Source: Oscillochloris sp.
GTDB lineage: Bacteria; Chloroflexota; Chloroflexia; Chloroflexales; Chloroflexaceae
DNA length: 62,723 bases
Assembly: GCA_012032775.1 (NCBI GenBank)
Contig: JAAUQO010000006.1
Coordinates: forward strand, 1-62,723
Direction of reading: 5' to 3'
Made by a program: the position numbers and the translations under genes. The notes under the pieces were generated by a model that worked only from the letters and a program-made list of their open reading frames with translations, did no database searches and was not told the DNA's origin. This document shows, one piece after another, positions 9,471-17,938 of the stretch. Position 1 is the stretch's first letter. Every line of letters begins with the position of its first letter.

Positions 9471-10022
9471 ATGAAAACATATCGTCTTTCTCGCGCCGGG
9501 CGACGCCTGATTCTGGCGTTGCTTGTCGGGGCCTTGTTGATCTGGTTGTTCGCGATCTGGAGTTTTGTCAACACCCTTGGCATCAGTTTGAATCCGCTGG
9601 CTTTGCCGGCAAGCCTGAGTGCTGCGCTGCGTTCCGGCCTTGGGATCGCCGAGATTGTGCCGGCGCTGCTGATGTTGGTGCTGATTATTGCGAATCCGCT
9701 GCTGATCTGGAATCTGCTGGAAGAGTGGAGCGCCGGCTATACGCCCTCCGAGTCCGGCCTGTGCTTTGAGTCGCTTGGGGTGCGGTTGGATGTGCCCTGG
9801 TCACTGGTGCGTGGCCTGGAATCCGACGACGACGACCGTGATGAACCCCGCGATGAGCTTGTGCTTAGCAGCGATGTGAGCACACAGATCACGAATCCGT
9901 TGGTGCGCTTTTTGCATCGGCAGGCGTTCGGTTCGGCCCGCCTACCGATCTACTCCGGTGTCGCCGATCGCGATGAGTTGCTTGGTGTGATTCGCCGGAA
10001 CAGTGTGCCGGCGGTGGCCTGA
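9471..10022 (+). CDS. Small membrane protein of unknown function
   Basis: A 183-residue protein with two predicted membrane helices (about residues 11-34 and 56-80), separated by a short loop and followed by a cytoplasmic domain of about 100 residues. That domain contains an acidic patch (ESDDDDRDEPRDE) and may have a PH-like beta fold (GVRLDVPWSLVRGLE), but this is weak. The open frame extends upstream into the UDG gene. I chose the ATG at 9471 because the extra part is a shadow of UDG and the helix begins just after. It sits 28 bp behind UDG and is followed by a terminator. Confidence 0.7.
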   Translation: MKTYRLSRAGRRLILALLVGALLIWLFAIWSFVNTLGISLNPLALPASLSAALRSGLGIAEIVPALLMLVLIIANPLLIWNLLEEWSAGYTPSESGLCFESLGVRLDVPWSLVRGLESDDDDRDEPRDELVLSSDVSTQITNPLVRFLHRQAFGSARLPIYSGVADRDELLGVIRRNSVPAVA

Positions 10023-10033
10023 GTTTGGAAACG

Positions 10034-10059
10034 CCGCGACAGTTGGTGTCGCGGTTTTT
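10034..10059 (+). terminator. Intrinsic terminator
   Basis: Perfect 8-bp stem CCGCGACA/TGTCGCGG with a 5-nt loop followed by TTTTT, 12 bp after the membrane-protein stop. It ends the UDG transcript and separates it from the RNase J gene. Confidence 0.85.
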
Positions 10060-10172
10060 GTGTGGACGTACCCGGGCGTCGGTCGATGACGGCTCGGTGT
10101 GAACGATACACGATTGGTTGTGGCGGCATCTATCGCTGCAACCCTATCTGAGCCTTGTGCTCAACACAATTG

Positions 10173-10216
10173 AAAGGAGGCGAAGCCGCGCCGATGAGGT
10201 ATTGCGGCGCGGCTTC
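10173..10216 (+). promoter_or_regulatory. Distant Shine-Dalgarno and leader hairpin of the RNase J gene
   Basis: A near-perfect Shine-Dalgarno (AAAGGAGG, about 10173-10180) is 48 nt from the RNase J ATG, too far to work in a linear RNA. Between them is an 11-bp perfect hairpin, GAAGCCGCGCC (10182-10192) with GGCGCGGCTTC (10206-10216). Folding it brings the Shine-Dalgarno to an effective spacing of about 12 nt. No other ribosome-binding site precedes the ATG. The hairpin could also be an autoregulatory target. Confidence 0.5.
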
Positions 10217-10227
10217 TACGTACAACT

Positions 10228-11904
10228 ATGGCAAAACAGCGTGTTCGCGTTCTGCCCCTCGGCGGTGCCGGCGAGGTCGGGCGGAATATGTGGGTGGTCG
10301 AGTATGGCGATGATATCGTTGTCCTCGACTGCGGTGTGATGTTTCCCGATGCCGATATGCTCGGCGTCGATCTTGTCTTGCCCGATATTACGTATCTACG
10401 CGAGAAGACCGACAAGATCCGCGGGATTTTGCTCACCCATGGCCACGAAGATCATATCGGCGCCGTTCCTCATTTGATCAGTGATCTGAATTTTCCGCCG
10501 GTTTATGGTACGCGCCTTACCTTGGGTCTGCTCGGGAATAAGCTCAAAGAAGCCCGGCTCACCGATAAGGTTCAGGTGAATACGATCAGCGATGCGAGTT
10601 CGTTTACGCTGGGCAATTTTACGATCGAGGCTTTCCATATCGCGCACTCGATCCCCGATGCGGTCGGGTTTGCGATTACGACTCCCGGTGGGATGGTTGT
10701 GTATCTTACCGACTGGAAGCTCGATCATAATCCGGTCGATGGTAAGCCGACCGATCTGGAAAAACTGGCCGAACTTGGCCAGCGTAAGCCGCTCGCTCTG
10801 ATTACCGATTGTGTGCGTGTCGAGAGTAAGGGCTATACGCCCAGCGAAACGACTGTTGGCGATGCCTTCGATACGATTTTCGCGGTTGCGCCGGGCCGGA
10901 TTATCATCGCGACGTTCGCCTCGAATATCAGTCGTGTCCAACAGGCGATCGACTCGGCCGAGGCGTATGGCCGCAAGGTGCTGCTGCTTGGCCGAAGTAT
11001 GGAGAATAATACGCGGATCTCGCTGGAAATGGGTTTCCTGCGGGCTGAACCCGGTACGATCATTCGGCCCAACGAGATGGGGAACTATCCCGATGAGGAG
11101 ATCGCAGTGGTTTGTACCGGCAGTCAGGGCGAGCCGATGGCGGCCCTGAACCGCATGGCGAACCGCGATTATCCGCATGTGAAGATTAAGCCCGGCGATA
11201 CGGTGGTGGTTTCGGCCACGCCGATCCCCGGCAACGAAGTCAGTGTCAGCCGGGTGATCAACAACCTGTTCCGGCTCGGCGCCGATGTGATCTATGGCGC
11301 CGGCGCGAATGTGCATGTTTCCGGGCACGCCGCCCAGGAAGAACTTAAGCTGGTGCTGGCATTGCTGCGGCCGCAGTTCGTGGTACCCTTCCACGGCGAT
11401 TATCGCCATATGGTCTTGTACCGCAAACTCGCCGCCAGTATGACCAAACTCTTCACTGAAGAGCAAATTCTCATCCCCGAAGACGGCAGTATTATGGAGT
11501 TCGCGCCCGGCTTCGGTAAGGTCACCGGCAAGGCGCCCGTCGGCTATATCTATGTTGACGGCACAACTGTCGGCGATGTGGGCAATGTGGTGGTGCGCGA
11601 CCGGCAGATGCTGGCGAAGGACGGCATGCTGATTGTGGTGGTGAGTATCGACGCCACCAGCGGCGAACTGGTCGCCGGGCCCGATGTGGTCTCGCGCGGC
11701 TTTGTCTACATGCGTCAAAGCCAGGATCTGATCGAGGCCACGAAGGATGCGGTGCGCTCGGCGCTGACCAGCAAGAACGGCGGCTCACCTGCACTGGGCG
11801 ACGCACAGTACGTCAATCGCAAGATCAAAGATGTGGTCAGCGAGTTCCTGTATCGCGAAACCCGCCGCCGCCCGATGGTGCTGCCGATGGTGATGGAAGT
11901 GTAA
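10228..11904 (+). CDS. rnj: Ribonuclease J
   Basis: Metallo-beta-lactamase/beta-CASP ribonuclease (558 residues) with endonuclease and 5'-3' exonuclease activity in RNA decay and maturation. The zinc-binding HGHEDH motif is at about residues 71-76, with further ligands in AFHIAHSIPDAVG and the later HGDYRHM. The beta-CASP insert spans the middle, and the C-terminal 100 residues form the small RNase J domain. Length and order match RNase J1/J2, and no RNase E is present in the window. The start ATG agrees with the family (MAKQRVRVLPLGGAGEVGRN). Its leader has an unusual hairpin between Shine-Dalgarno and start. Confidence 0.96.
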   Translation: MAKQRVRVLPLGGAGEVGRNMWVVEYGDDIVVLDCGVMFPDADMLGVDLVLPDITYLREKTDKIRGILLTHGHEDHIGAVPHLISDLNFPPVYGTRLTLGLLGNKLKEARLTDKVQVNTISDASSFTLGNFTIEAFHIAHSIPDAVGFAITTPGGMVVYLTDWKLDHNPVDGKPTDLEKLAELGQRKPLALITDCVRVESKGYTPSETTVGDAFDTIFAVAPGRIIIATFASNISRVQQAIDSAEAYGRKVLLLGRSMENNTRISLEMGFLRAEPGTIIRPNEMGNYPDEEIAVVCTGSQGEPMAALNRMANRDYPHVKIKPGDTVVVSATPIPGNEVSVSRVINNLFRLGADVIYGAGANVHVSGHAAQEELKLVLALLRPQFVVPFHGDYRHMVLYRKLAASMTKLFTEEQILIPEDGSIMEFAPGFGKVTGKAPVGYIYVDGTTVGDVGNVVVRDRQMLAKDGMLIVVVSIDATSGELVAGPDVVSRGFVYMRQSQDLIEATKDAVRSALTSKNGGSPALGDAQYVNRKIKDVVSEFLYRETRRRPMVLPMVMEV

Positions 11905-12022
11905 GGCCCGTTCGGACAGGAAGTCTTTTATCGGCGCCTCTGCTCATTCGTGAGTGGGGGGCGTTTGATTCTTGGGGCGGTGGCGGTGCTATAATCGCTT
12001 CGTTATATTCCAATTCCCTGGC

Positions 12023-12057
12023 GGGCGAAGCATTTCGCATTGCGAAATGCTTCGCCC
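12023..12057. repeat. Perfect 17-bp palindrome (REP-like hairpin)
   Basis: GGGCGAAGCATTTCGCA, one T, then its exact reverse complement. There is no T-run on either side, so it is more like a REP element than a terminator. It lies between the RNase J stop and the fused thymidylate synthase gene and would end up in the latter's leader if transcription starts at the TATAAT near 11990. It is followed at about 12065-12092 by two direct copies of TGTATGCTAG. Confidence 0.7.
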
Positions 12058-12098
12058 TTACGCCTGTATGCTAGGGCGTGTATGCTAGAGCCTAATTT

Positions 12099-13559
12099 AT
12101 GAATTGGCCACTGTATTTCGCCCGTAGTCTGACACTCGGCAGCCCTGATGCAGGCCTGGCGATCTGTTTACTCTGGACACCTCAGGAGCGGGTGCTTGCA
12201 GCGCTTGAGCCGCAGCAGTATGCTCTGGTTGGGAATTTGTATTCGCGCGATGGGGTGAGTTTTCTGGTGCGGAATGTGTTGGCGCGGCCGCAGATTCGCA
12301 CATTGTTGCTTTGCGGAAAGGATATGACCGGCAGCGGCGCGGCTCTGGCGGCGCTCTGGGCCGGCGGTCTGGATGAGTCTGGCCGGATTGTCGGCGACGG
12401 GACGCGGTTGCATGCGGAAATTCCCGGCGAGGCCGTGGAGTTGTTGCGGCGCAGTGTGCGACTCTACGACGCCCGCGATACGGTTCGCCCTGAGCAGGTG
12501 GCTGAGTTGGCGGCGCAGTTGGTGTGCCCCGCGCAGCCGTTCGCTTCTGCGCCGCTGGTTTACCCATATAGTGAGCCGAGCGCCGCAGGCTTGCCGGCCG
12601 CCGAGGCCGGATTGCTGCTGCGGGCGCCGAATATCCGTAGCGCATACTTGCGCTTGATCTGGCATGTGTTGACGTTTGGGGTGCGGAGCGGTACGCAGCA
12701 TGGCTCCGCTCAGCGTGAATTGCTCGATGTGCTCACGATTGTGAGTGACGAGCCAACTGATCCCGAACGCTTCTCGTATGCCGATTGGATGCCCTTCACG
12801 CGCGCGAGTCTCGGCCGGCGCGAGGATGACGGCAGCTACAGCGGCTATCTGGGCCAGTTTGTGCAGGCCGGGCCTGAACCGGGCGTCAGTTACACCTACG
12901 GCAGCCGCTTACGGGCCTTCGGCGGGGCGATCGACCAGGTTGCGGCGATGGTGGCGCAGTTGCGCCAGAGCGGCGATAGCCGGCGGGCTGTGGCAGCGTT
13001 ATGGAGTCCGGCCCAGGATCGCGAAAGCGCCAACCCGCCCTGTCTGTGCCTGGTTCAGGCGCGGTTGCGTGGCGGGCGTCTGCATCTTACGGCGTATGTG
13101 CGTTCCCACGACATCTACCGGGCGTGGGCCGCGAACGCCTATGGATTACGGGCGCTGCAAGGGCTGATCGCCGCGCAATTGCACGATGCCCTGCCCGGCG
13201 AGTTGGCGATCCTTTCGCACTCGGCTCATATCTACGCCCATGACTGGGAGCGGGCGGATGAACTGCTCGCCCATCATTATCGGGCCGCCGATCCACGCCT
13301 GGTGCGTGATCCCCGCGGCTCGTTCGTCGTCAGCCTGGAGCCGCCCGAGATCGTGGTGCGCCACTACTCACCGGCCGGTGAGCATTTGCAGAGTTTTCGC
13401 GGCGAAACGGCGCGTGAACTTGGCGTACAGCTCACAGCCTATGTCGGCGAGCTCAGCCACGCGATCTATCTTGGCCAGGAATTGCAAAAAGCCGAATTGG
13501 CGCTTACACTCGGTCGGCCGGAAACCTATCATCAGGATCGGCCGCTGGCATTGTCGTGA
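12099..13559 (+). CDS. Methanogen-type thymidylate synthase fused to MtrA-like and DUF4346 domains
   Basis: A 486-residue three-part protein. Residues 18-145 resemble MtrA (tetrahydromethanopterin S-methyltransferase subunit A): RTLLLCGKDMTGSGAALAALWAGG and LDESGRIVG align, but the cobalt-ligating His of MtrA is absent. Residues 170-393 match the methanogen-type thymidylate synthase: SYTYGSRLR, phosphate-binding SRRA (294-297), catalytic C315 in PPC, RSHD (335-338), AANAY (344-348) and HIYAHDW (377-383). Residues 402-482 match DUF4346 (VRDPRGSFVV, YLGQELQKAELAL). It probably makes dTMP from dUMP. The gene is followed by dcd, which feeds the dUMP pool. The carbon donor is unknown. The start has no clear ribosome-binding site. 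Confidence 0.82.
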   Translation: MNWPLYFARSLTLGSPDAGLAICLLWTPQERVLAALEPQQYALVGNLYSRDGVSFLVRNVLARPQIRTLLLCGKDMTGSGAALAALWAGGLDESGRIVGDGTRLHAEIPGEAVELLRRSVRLYDARDTVRPEQVAELAAQLVCPAQPFASAPLVYPYSEPSAAGLPAAEAGLLLRAPNIRSAYLRLIWHVLTFGVRSGTQHGSAQRELLDVLTIVSDEPTDPERFSYADWMPFTRASLGRREDDGSYSGYLGQFVQAGPEPGVSYTYGSRLRAFGGAIDQVAAMVAQLRQSGDSRRAVAALWSPAQDRESANPPCLCLVQARLRGGRLHLTAYVRSHDIYRAWAANAYGLRALQGLIAAQLHDALPGELAILSHSAHIYAHDWERADELLAHHYRAADPRLVRDPRGSFVVSLEPPEIVVRHYSPAGEHLQSFRGETARELGVQLTAYVGELSHAIYLGQELQKAELALTLGRPETYHQDRPLALS

Positions 13560-13587
13560 GGCGTGGCCGGGCGACACGCTGACCGGT

Positions 13588-13657
13588 GACCGGGTGATGA
13601 ACCGAGGATGCCTTCATCCTTCATCTTTCCTCCCTGCCCGGCTATATCCTGTATCCT
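13588..13657 (+). repeat. Dispersed intergenic repeat, copy A
   Basis: About 70 bp beginning GACCGGGTGATGAAC and ending CTGCCCGGCTATATCCTGTATCC. Closely similar copies lie at 22954-23021 (same strand) and 21232-21300 (opposite strand), with a shorter relative at about 16220-16262. The end of this copy abuts the dcd ribosome-binding site. Confidence 0.7.
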
Positions 13658-13670
13658 AAGGAGCAAATCT

Positions 13671-14243
13671 ATGCCGATTAAGGCCGACCGCTGGATTCGT
13701 CGGATGGCGTTGGAACACAGCATGATCACGCCGTTCGAAGATCGTCAGGTGCGTCAGGGTGTGATCTCATACGGCTTGACATCGTATGGCTACGACATGC
13801 GCGTGACCAACCACTTCAAGGTTTTTACCAATGTCTTCAATGTCCTGGTTGACCCGAAGCATTTCGATCCGCGCTCCTTTGTCGATATTGTGGCTGATTA
13901 CATCGACATCCCGCCGAACTCATTCGCCCTGGCGCAATCGCTCGAACACTTCTACATTCCGCGCAATGTCAGCGCAATCGTGATCGGCAAATCCACCTAC
14001 GCCCGCTGCGGAATCATCATTAACGTCACTCCGCTGGAGCCGGAATGGCGCGGTTATGTGACGATCGAGATCAGCAATACAACCCCGTTGCCGGCGCGGA
14101 TCTATGCCAACGAAGGCATTGGCCAGGTGTTGTTCTTAGAAAGTGACGAGGAGTGCGAAATTTCGTATGCCGATAAGGCGGGCAAGTATATGAACCAGAC
14201 CGGGATTGTGTTGCCGCGTATTGATGCACAAGGCCAGGAATAA
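13671..14243 (+). CDS. dcd: dCTP deaminase
   Basis: Deaminates dCTP to dUTP, the precursor of dUMP for thymidylate synthesis (190 residues, trimeric dUTPase-like fold). The conserved GKSTYARCG (106-114) holds the substrate-binding Ser/Arg, [14 protein letters not shown] (123-136) holds the catalytic Glu, and the C-terminus KYMNQTG closes over the nucleotide. I chose the ATG at 13671 because AAGGAG is 7 nt upstream and the family starts there; the frame is open further up through the intergenic repeat. It follows the fused thymidylate synthase on the same strand by 111 bp. Confidence 0.95.
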   Translation: MPIKADRWIRRMALEHSMITPFEDRQVRQGVISYGLTSYGYDMRVTNHFKVFTNVFNVLVDPKHFDPRSFVDIVADYIDIPPNSFALAQSLEHFYIPRNVSAIVIGKSTYARCGIIINVTPLEPEWRGYVTIEISNTTPLPARIYANEGIGQVLFLESDEECEISYADKAGKYMNQTGIVLPRIDAQGQE

Positions 14244-14248
14244 AACGA

Positions 14249-14288
14249 TGCCGCGTAGAAACACAAGAATTTGCATCTCTACGCGGCA
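14249..14288. terminator. Bidirectional hairpin between dcd and the Nudix gene
   Basis: An 11-bp perfect stem TGCCGCGTAGA/TCTACGCGGCA with an 18-nt loop between two convergent genes. There is no T-run, so it may act by stabilising 3' ends rather than as a strong intrinsic terminator. Confidence 0.55.
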
Positions 14289-14294
14289 CAGCCA

Positions 14295-14717
14295 TCACCG
14301 GTCGTCTAATATCGCGAGCGCCTTGCGCACAACGGCTCGAATTTGATCATAATGGAGCCGGGCAAGTGCCTCGGCGTGGGGTGTCCAACAGGCCAGCGTA
14401 ATCCCTTCATCAAGGGCGGGTGTTGGTGCGGCGTAGGGTGCATTGGCCAGGAAATACACCACTTGCTTGGTGCGCCAGCGGCCCCGCCGATTGATCGGGT
14501 AGCGGATCGTCGCCAGATGTTGCTCCAACTCGGCGTGGAGTCCGGTCTCCTCCCAGATCTCACGGCGAGCGGCCGCTTCATCATCTTCGCCGGGATCAAG
14601 ATGGCCTTTGGGCAATGTCCAGGTGCCGTAGCGATCCTGGATCAACAGCAGCAGCAGTTCGCCCGCAGGGTTGTGGGTATACACCACCCCACCGGCGGCA
14701 CGAACCAGGCGCGCCAT
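14295..14717 (-). CDS. Nudix hydrolase
   Basis: About 140 residues with a complete Nudix box GX5EX7REXXEEXGU (GHLDPGEDDEAAARREIWEETGL), which binds Mg2+ and hydrolyses a nucleoside-diphosphate linkage. Substrate unknown; MutT-like nucleotide sanitising or Ap4A/NDP-sugar hydrolysis are possible. The frame is open 16 codons further up. I chose the ATG at 14717 because it overlaps the upstream CcdA stop (TAATG) and the core strand VRAAGGVVY begins there. The overlap suggests translational coupling with the CcdA-like gene. Confidence 0.88.
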   Translation of the reverse strand: MARLVRAAGGVVYTHNPAGELLLLLIQDRYGTWTLPKGHLDPGEDDEAAARREIWEETGLHAELEQHLATIRYPINRRGRWRTKQVVYFLANAPYAAPTPALDEGITLACWTPHAEALARLHYDQIRAVVRKALAILDDR

Positions 14718-15637
14718 TAGAAGCCGAAGAGCCGGCTCACAGCACTCTCGACCTCGACCCACCACTGAGCCAGACTAGTGCCGTTCACCTGCTGCGAGAT
14801 CCATTCCAGCCGCCCGGTTGCCAACAGCAAGCCCATCACCACCATCAGCCCGCCGCTGATCAGGCTGGTGCTGTGCAAGTAAAAACTGCGCCCAAAGAGC
14901 GTGACATCGAAGCCGCGGCCGCGGATCAGTTGCCAGAAGCGCGAACCCTGGCCAAGCCGGTTGAAGAAGACCGCGATCATGATCAGCGGTGTGCCGAGCC
15001 CAAGCGAATAGATAAAGGCCAGCACCGCACCCTGCAAGATCGCCACACCACTGGTGGCGGCCAGCATTGTCAGCAGCGCACCCAGGATCGGGCCGACGCA
15101 TGCCGTCCAACCCAGGGCGAATGTGGCGCCGTAGACATACGATCCGGCCAACGTCGCCGCCGGGCGCTCCTGGATCTGCGGGCCGGCGAAGCCCTTGCCA
15201 AGCATCCCCATCACCCCGAAGGCGATAATAACCATGCCGCCCCAGAAGGTCAGCGCGTTTCGATTATCGAAGATCAGCGCACTTAGGGCGGTGGCGCTTG
15301 CGCCGAGCAGGGTCATTGTTGTGGCCAGGCCGAGAAAAAAGGCGACCGACATCAGGGTAACGCGCTGGCGACCGGCCTGGAAGGTGAAGGCGAAGTAGGC
15401 CGGCAAGATCGGCAAGGTACAGGGCGATAGAAAACTCAGCAGCCCGGCGAGAAAGGCCGGGATCGCCAGGATCAGGACATTTCCGTCGCCGGTCAGATAG
15501 TTGAGATCATTGCCGCTGTTCAGGCTGAGCACAACAACCACGAACAACAACAAACCGCCGATAATGCCGAAACCAATCAGGTTGCGCCGGCTGTGATTGG
15601 GCTGCTTGGCGGCGGCCTCAATTGGCTGAGATGACAT
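14717..15637 (-). CDS. CcdA/DsbD-family thiol-disulfide membrane transporter
   Basis: Polytopic protein of about 306 residues with at least six membrane helices. It has the paired cysteines of the CcdA/DsbD transmembrane domain: FLSPCTLPILPAYF in the first core helix and LGWTACVGPILGA in the fourth. These proteins pass electrons from cytoplasmic thioredoxin to extracytoplasmic thiols, for cytochrome c maturation or thiol repair. I chose the ATG at 15637, which has AAGGAG 7 nt upstream. It lies between a small unknown gene and the Nudix gene in a three-gene leftward unit. Confidence 0.9.
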   Translation of the reverse strand: MSSQPIEAAAKQPNHSRRNLIGFGIIGGLLLFVVVVLSLNSGNDLNYLTGDGNVLILAIPAFLAGLLSFLSPCTLPILPAYFAFTFQAGRQRVTLMSVAFFLGLATTMTLLGASATALSALIFDNRNALTFWGGMVIIAFGVMGMLGKGFAGPQIQERPAATLAGSYVYGATFALGWTACVGPILGALLTMLAATSGVAILQGAVLAFIYSLGLGTPLIMIAVFFNRLGQGSRFWQLIRGRGFDVTLFGRSFYLHSTSLISGGLMVVMGLLLATGRLEWISQQVNGTSLAQWWVEVESAVSRLFGF

Positions 15638-15647
15638 AATTAACTCC

Positions 15648-15944
15648 TTAGATGCGAACGCGCCGTCCGGCGTTGCGTGCTGCATTCAGTTCTGCATCGC
15701 TAATTGGCTGCGTGCCGATAAAATTCAGCGTGGCGCTCGGAATGTCGATCTTGTAGCGCCGGCTCATCCAGCCACTCTGTTGCCCCGGACAGACCAGCGT
15801 AATCCGCCAGCTAGGGTCTTGTTCTTCGTACTTTTCTTCCGTGAGCCAGACCGGAGTACGCGGCGCGAAGATGGTTCGGATGAAGCTGTCGATAAGCGTC
15901 GTATCGGCCGCAGCCTCCGGGGTCGGTGCAGGCGGGTTACTCAT
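15648..15944 (-). CDS. Small hypothetical protein
   Basis: A 98-residue acidic-to-neutral protein with a disordered Pro/Ala start and a predicted beta-rich core (PVWLTEEKYEEQDPSWRITLVCPGQ). There is no signal peptide or membrane helix. It lies 10 bp before the CcdA-like gene and is likely translated from the same transcript, which suggests a link to that system. I do not recognise the family. Confidence 0.6.
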   Translation of the reverse strand: MSNPPAPTPEAAADTTLIDSFIRTIFAPRTPVWLTEEKYEEQDPSWRITLVCPGQQSGWMSRRYKIDIPSATLNFIGTQPISDAELNAARNAGRRVRI

Positions 15945-16279
15945 GCTTTTCCTTGCTTATTATTCCTGTCGCAATTATAGCACTGTCGTTACACAAGTTG
16001 CGGTGTTGATTTTGCTGCGGCCGGGCTGCGGCGGTATCAACCCCACCCCCGCAAACTGGAAGGATGGCTGATCTTGCGCCGCTGCCGGTATGCTACGATG
16101 AGAAAAATAATTAGCCGGCTATGAAATGATGGAGCAACCAATGATTTCCGGCGCAGCTATGCAGATCCGACAGGCCGTGTTACGTTGGGCTCAGCCGTCC
16201 GACCCGGAATAACACGCTTCCCTCGCCGCCCTGTATCCTGTACTCTGTACTCTGTATCCTGCTTACAAGTGAGTAAGTT
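15945..16279. other. Divergent intergenic region
   Basis: About 335 bp. It contains a partial copy of the dispersed repeat at about 16220-16262 (CTGTATCCTGTACTCTGTA). Promoters for the flanking divergent genes are expected here, but none reads clearly. Confidence 0.4.
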
Positions 16280-17935
16280 ATGGCGAAACCGGTGATTCTG
16301 ACCGTCGATGACGATCCGAATGTGCTCAGTGCGATCGCGCGCGATCTGCGCCGTCGTTATGCCGAACAGTATCGAATTCTGCGCGCCGATTCGGGCGACA
16401 ATGCGTTGGAAGCGCTTCGAGAGTTGCGCCAACGCAATGAAACCGTGGCCCTGCTGCTCTCCGACCAGCGTATGCCTGGGATGAACGGGGTTGAGTTTCT
16501 GGCCGAGGCGTCCCAACTCTTCCCCGAAGCGCGCCGCGCCCTCCTCACCGCCTACGCCGATACCGAGGCCGCTATTCAGGCGATCAATACCGCCGCCGTG
16601 CATTACTATCTGCTCAAGCCCTGGGATCCGCCGGTTGAAAAACTCTACCCGGTGCTTGATGATTTGCTTGATGACTGGAGCGCCAATCAACGCCCGACTT
16701 TCGAGGGGATTCGGATCATCGGCCATCGCTGGTCGCCTGAAGCCCACGCGCTCAAGGATTTCCTGGCCCGTAACCACGTTCCGTATCTGTACCTCGATGT
16801 CGAGACCGACCCGGCGGCCAATGAGTTTTTGGCGCTCTATGCCGGCGAGCCGCAACTCCCGTTGGTGCAACTGACCGACGGCGCCTGGTTGAATGCGCCT
16901 TCGCCCCAGGAGTTGGCCGGCAAAATCGGGTTGCTTCAAGCGGCCTCGCAAACCTTCTACGATCTGGCGATTGTCGGTGGCGGGCCTGCGGGTCTTGCCG
17001 CAGCGGTGTACGGCGCATCCGAGGGCTTACGTACGGTGCTGATCGAGCGCGAGGCGCCCGGCGGGCAGGCCGGAACCAGTTCGCGGATCGAGAACTATCT
17101 CGGTTTCCCAACCGGCCTCAGCGGCGGCGATCTGGCCCGGCGCGCCGTTGCTCAGGCCCGCCGCTTCGGGGTCGAGATCATCTCGCCCCAGGCAGTCGCC
17201 GCCATGGAGATCGATGGGCCGTATCGCATCTTGAAGCTTGCCAACGGCGCTACAATCAGCACCTACAGCGTGGTTGTTGCGGTGGGCCTGACGTATCAGA
17301 AGCTCAAGGCACCCGGCGTCGAAGCACTCAGCGGTGCCGGGGTCTATTATGGCGCATCACTCACCGAGGCGCTGTCGTGCCGCGATCAGCCGGCATTTAT
17401 TGTCGGCGCCGGTAATTCCGCCGGTCAGGCTGCCGTTTATCTGGCCGGTTACGCTTCGCAGGTGGTGATTCTGGTGCGCGGCGAATCGCTCGCTGCGAAG
17501 ATGTCGCAGTATCTGGTGGAGCGGATCGAACAGACGCCGAATATCGCGATTCGTCTGAATACCACGGTTGGATCGGCCCACGGCAATGGGCATCTGGAGG
17601 CGCTGACCCTGCGCGGGCCACAGGGCGATGAACAGGTTCCGGCTTCGGCGCTGTTCATCTTCACCGGCGCGCGCCCCAGCACTGATTGGCTGCCGGACGT
17701 TGTGCGCCGCGATGAACGGGGCTTTGTGCTCACCGGCTCGCAGGTGCTTGAGGACGGGCGGAAACCCGCTAGCTGGGATGTCGATCGCGAGCCGTTTCTG
17801 CTGGAGAGTACCGTCCCCGGCGTGTTTGTGGTTGGTGATGTGCGCGCCAGTTCGGTTAAGCGAGTCGCATCGGCGGTGGGCGAGGGCTCGATTGCGGTGC
17901 AGTTTATCCATCAGCATCTCGCCCGCCTGAGGTAA
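16280..17935 (+). CDS. Response regulator fused to a thioredoxin-reductase-like flavoprotein
   Basis: A 551-residue three-domain protein. Residues 1-130 are a receiver domain with phospho-acceptor D62 (LSDQRMPGMNG), acidic pair D10-D12 and K113. Residues 141-222 are a glutaredoxin/thioredoxin-like fold. Residues 226-551 are a pyridine nucleotide-disulfide oxidoreductase with FAD motif GGGPAG (233-238), NAD(P) motif GAGNSAG (376-382) and FAD motif VFVVGDVRASS. The CxxC active site of thioredoxin reductase is missing (GVYYGAS instead), so it should not reduce thioredoxin in the usual way. The next gene, 3 bp on, is its probable kinase. Confidence 0.88.
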   Translation: MAKPVILTVDDDPNVLSAIARDLRRRYAEQYRILRADSGDNALEALRELRQRNETVALLLSDQRMPGMNGVEFLAEASQLFPEARRALLTAYADTEAAIQAINTAAVHYYLLKPWDPPVEKLYPVLDDLLDDWSANQRPTFEGIRIIGHRWSPEAHALKDFLARNHVPYLYLDVETDPAANEFLALYAGEPQLPLVQLTDGAWLNAPSPQELAGKIGLLQAASQTFYDLAIVGGGPAGLAAAVYGASEGLRTVLIEREAPGGQAGTSSRIENYLGFPTGLSGGDLARRAVAQARRFGVEIISPQAVAAMEIDGPYRILKLANGATISTYSVVVAVGLTYQKLKAPGVEALSGAGVYYGASLTEALSCRDQPAFIVGAGNSAGQAAVYLAGYASQVVILVRGESLAAKMSQYLVERIEQTPNIAIRLNTTVGSAHGNGHLEALTLRGPQGDEQVPASALFIFTGARPSTDWLPDVVRRDERGFVLTGSQVLEDGRKPASWDVDREPFLLESTVPGVFVVGDVRASSVKRVASAVGEGSIAVQFIHQHLARLR

Positions 17936-17938
17936 CCT

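Noticed and set aside
10396-11718. A 440-codon open frame antisense to the RNase J gene
   Set aside because: High GC leaves long antisense frames; the RNase J frame is fully conserved and the antisense translation is His/Arg-rich with no family. Similar shadows lie opposite the ChlI-like gene (26325-27590) and GAPDH (45862-46962).
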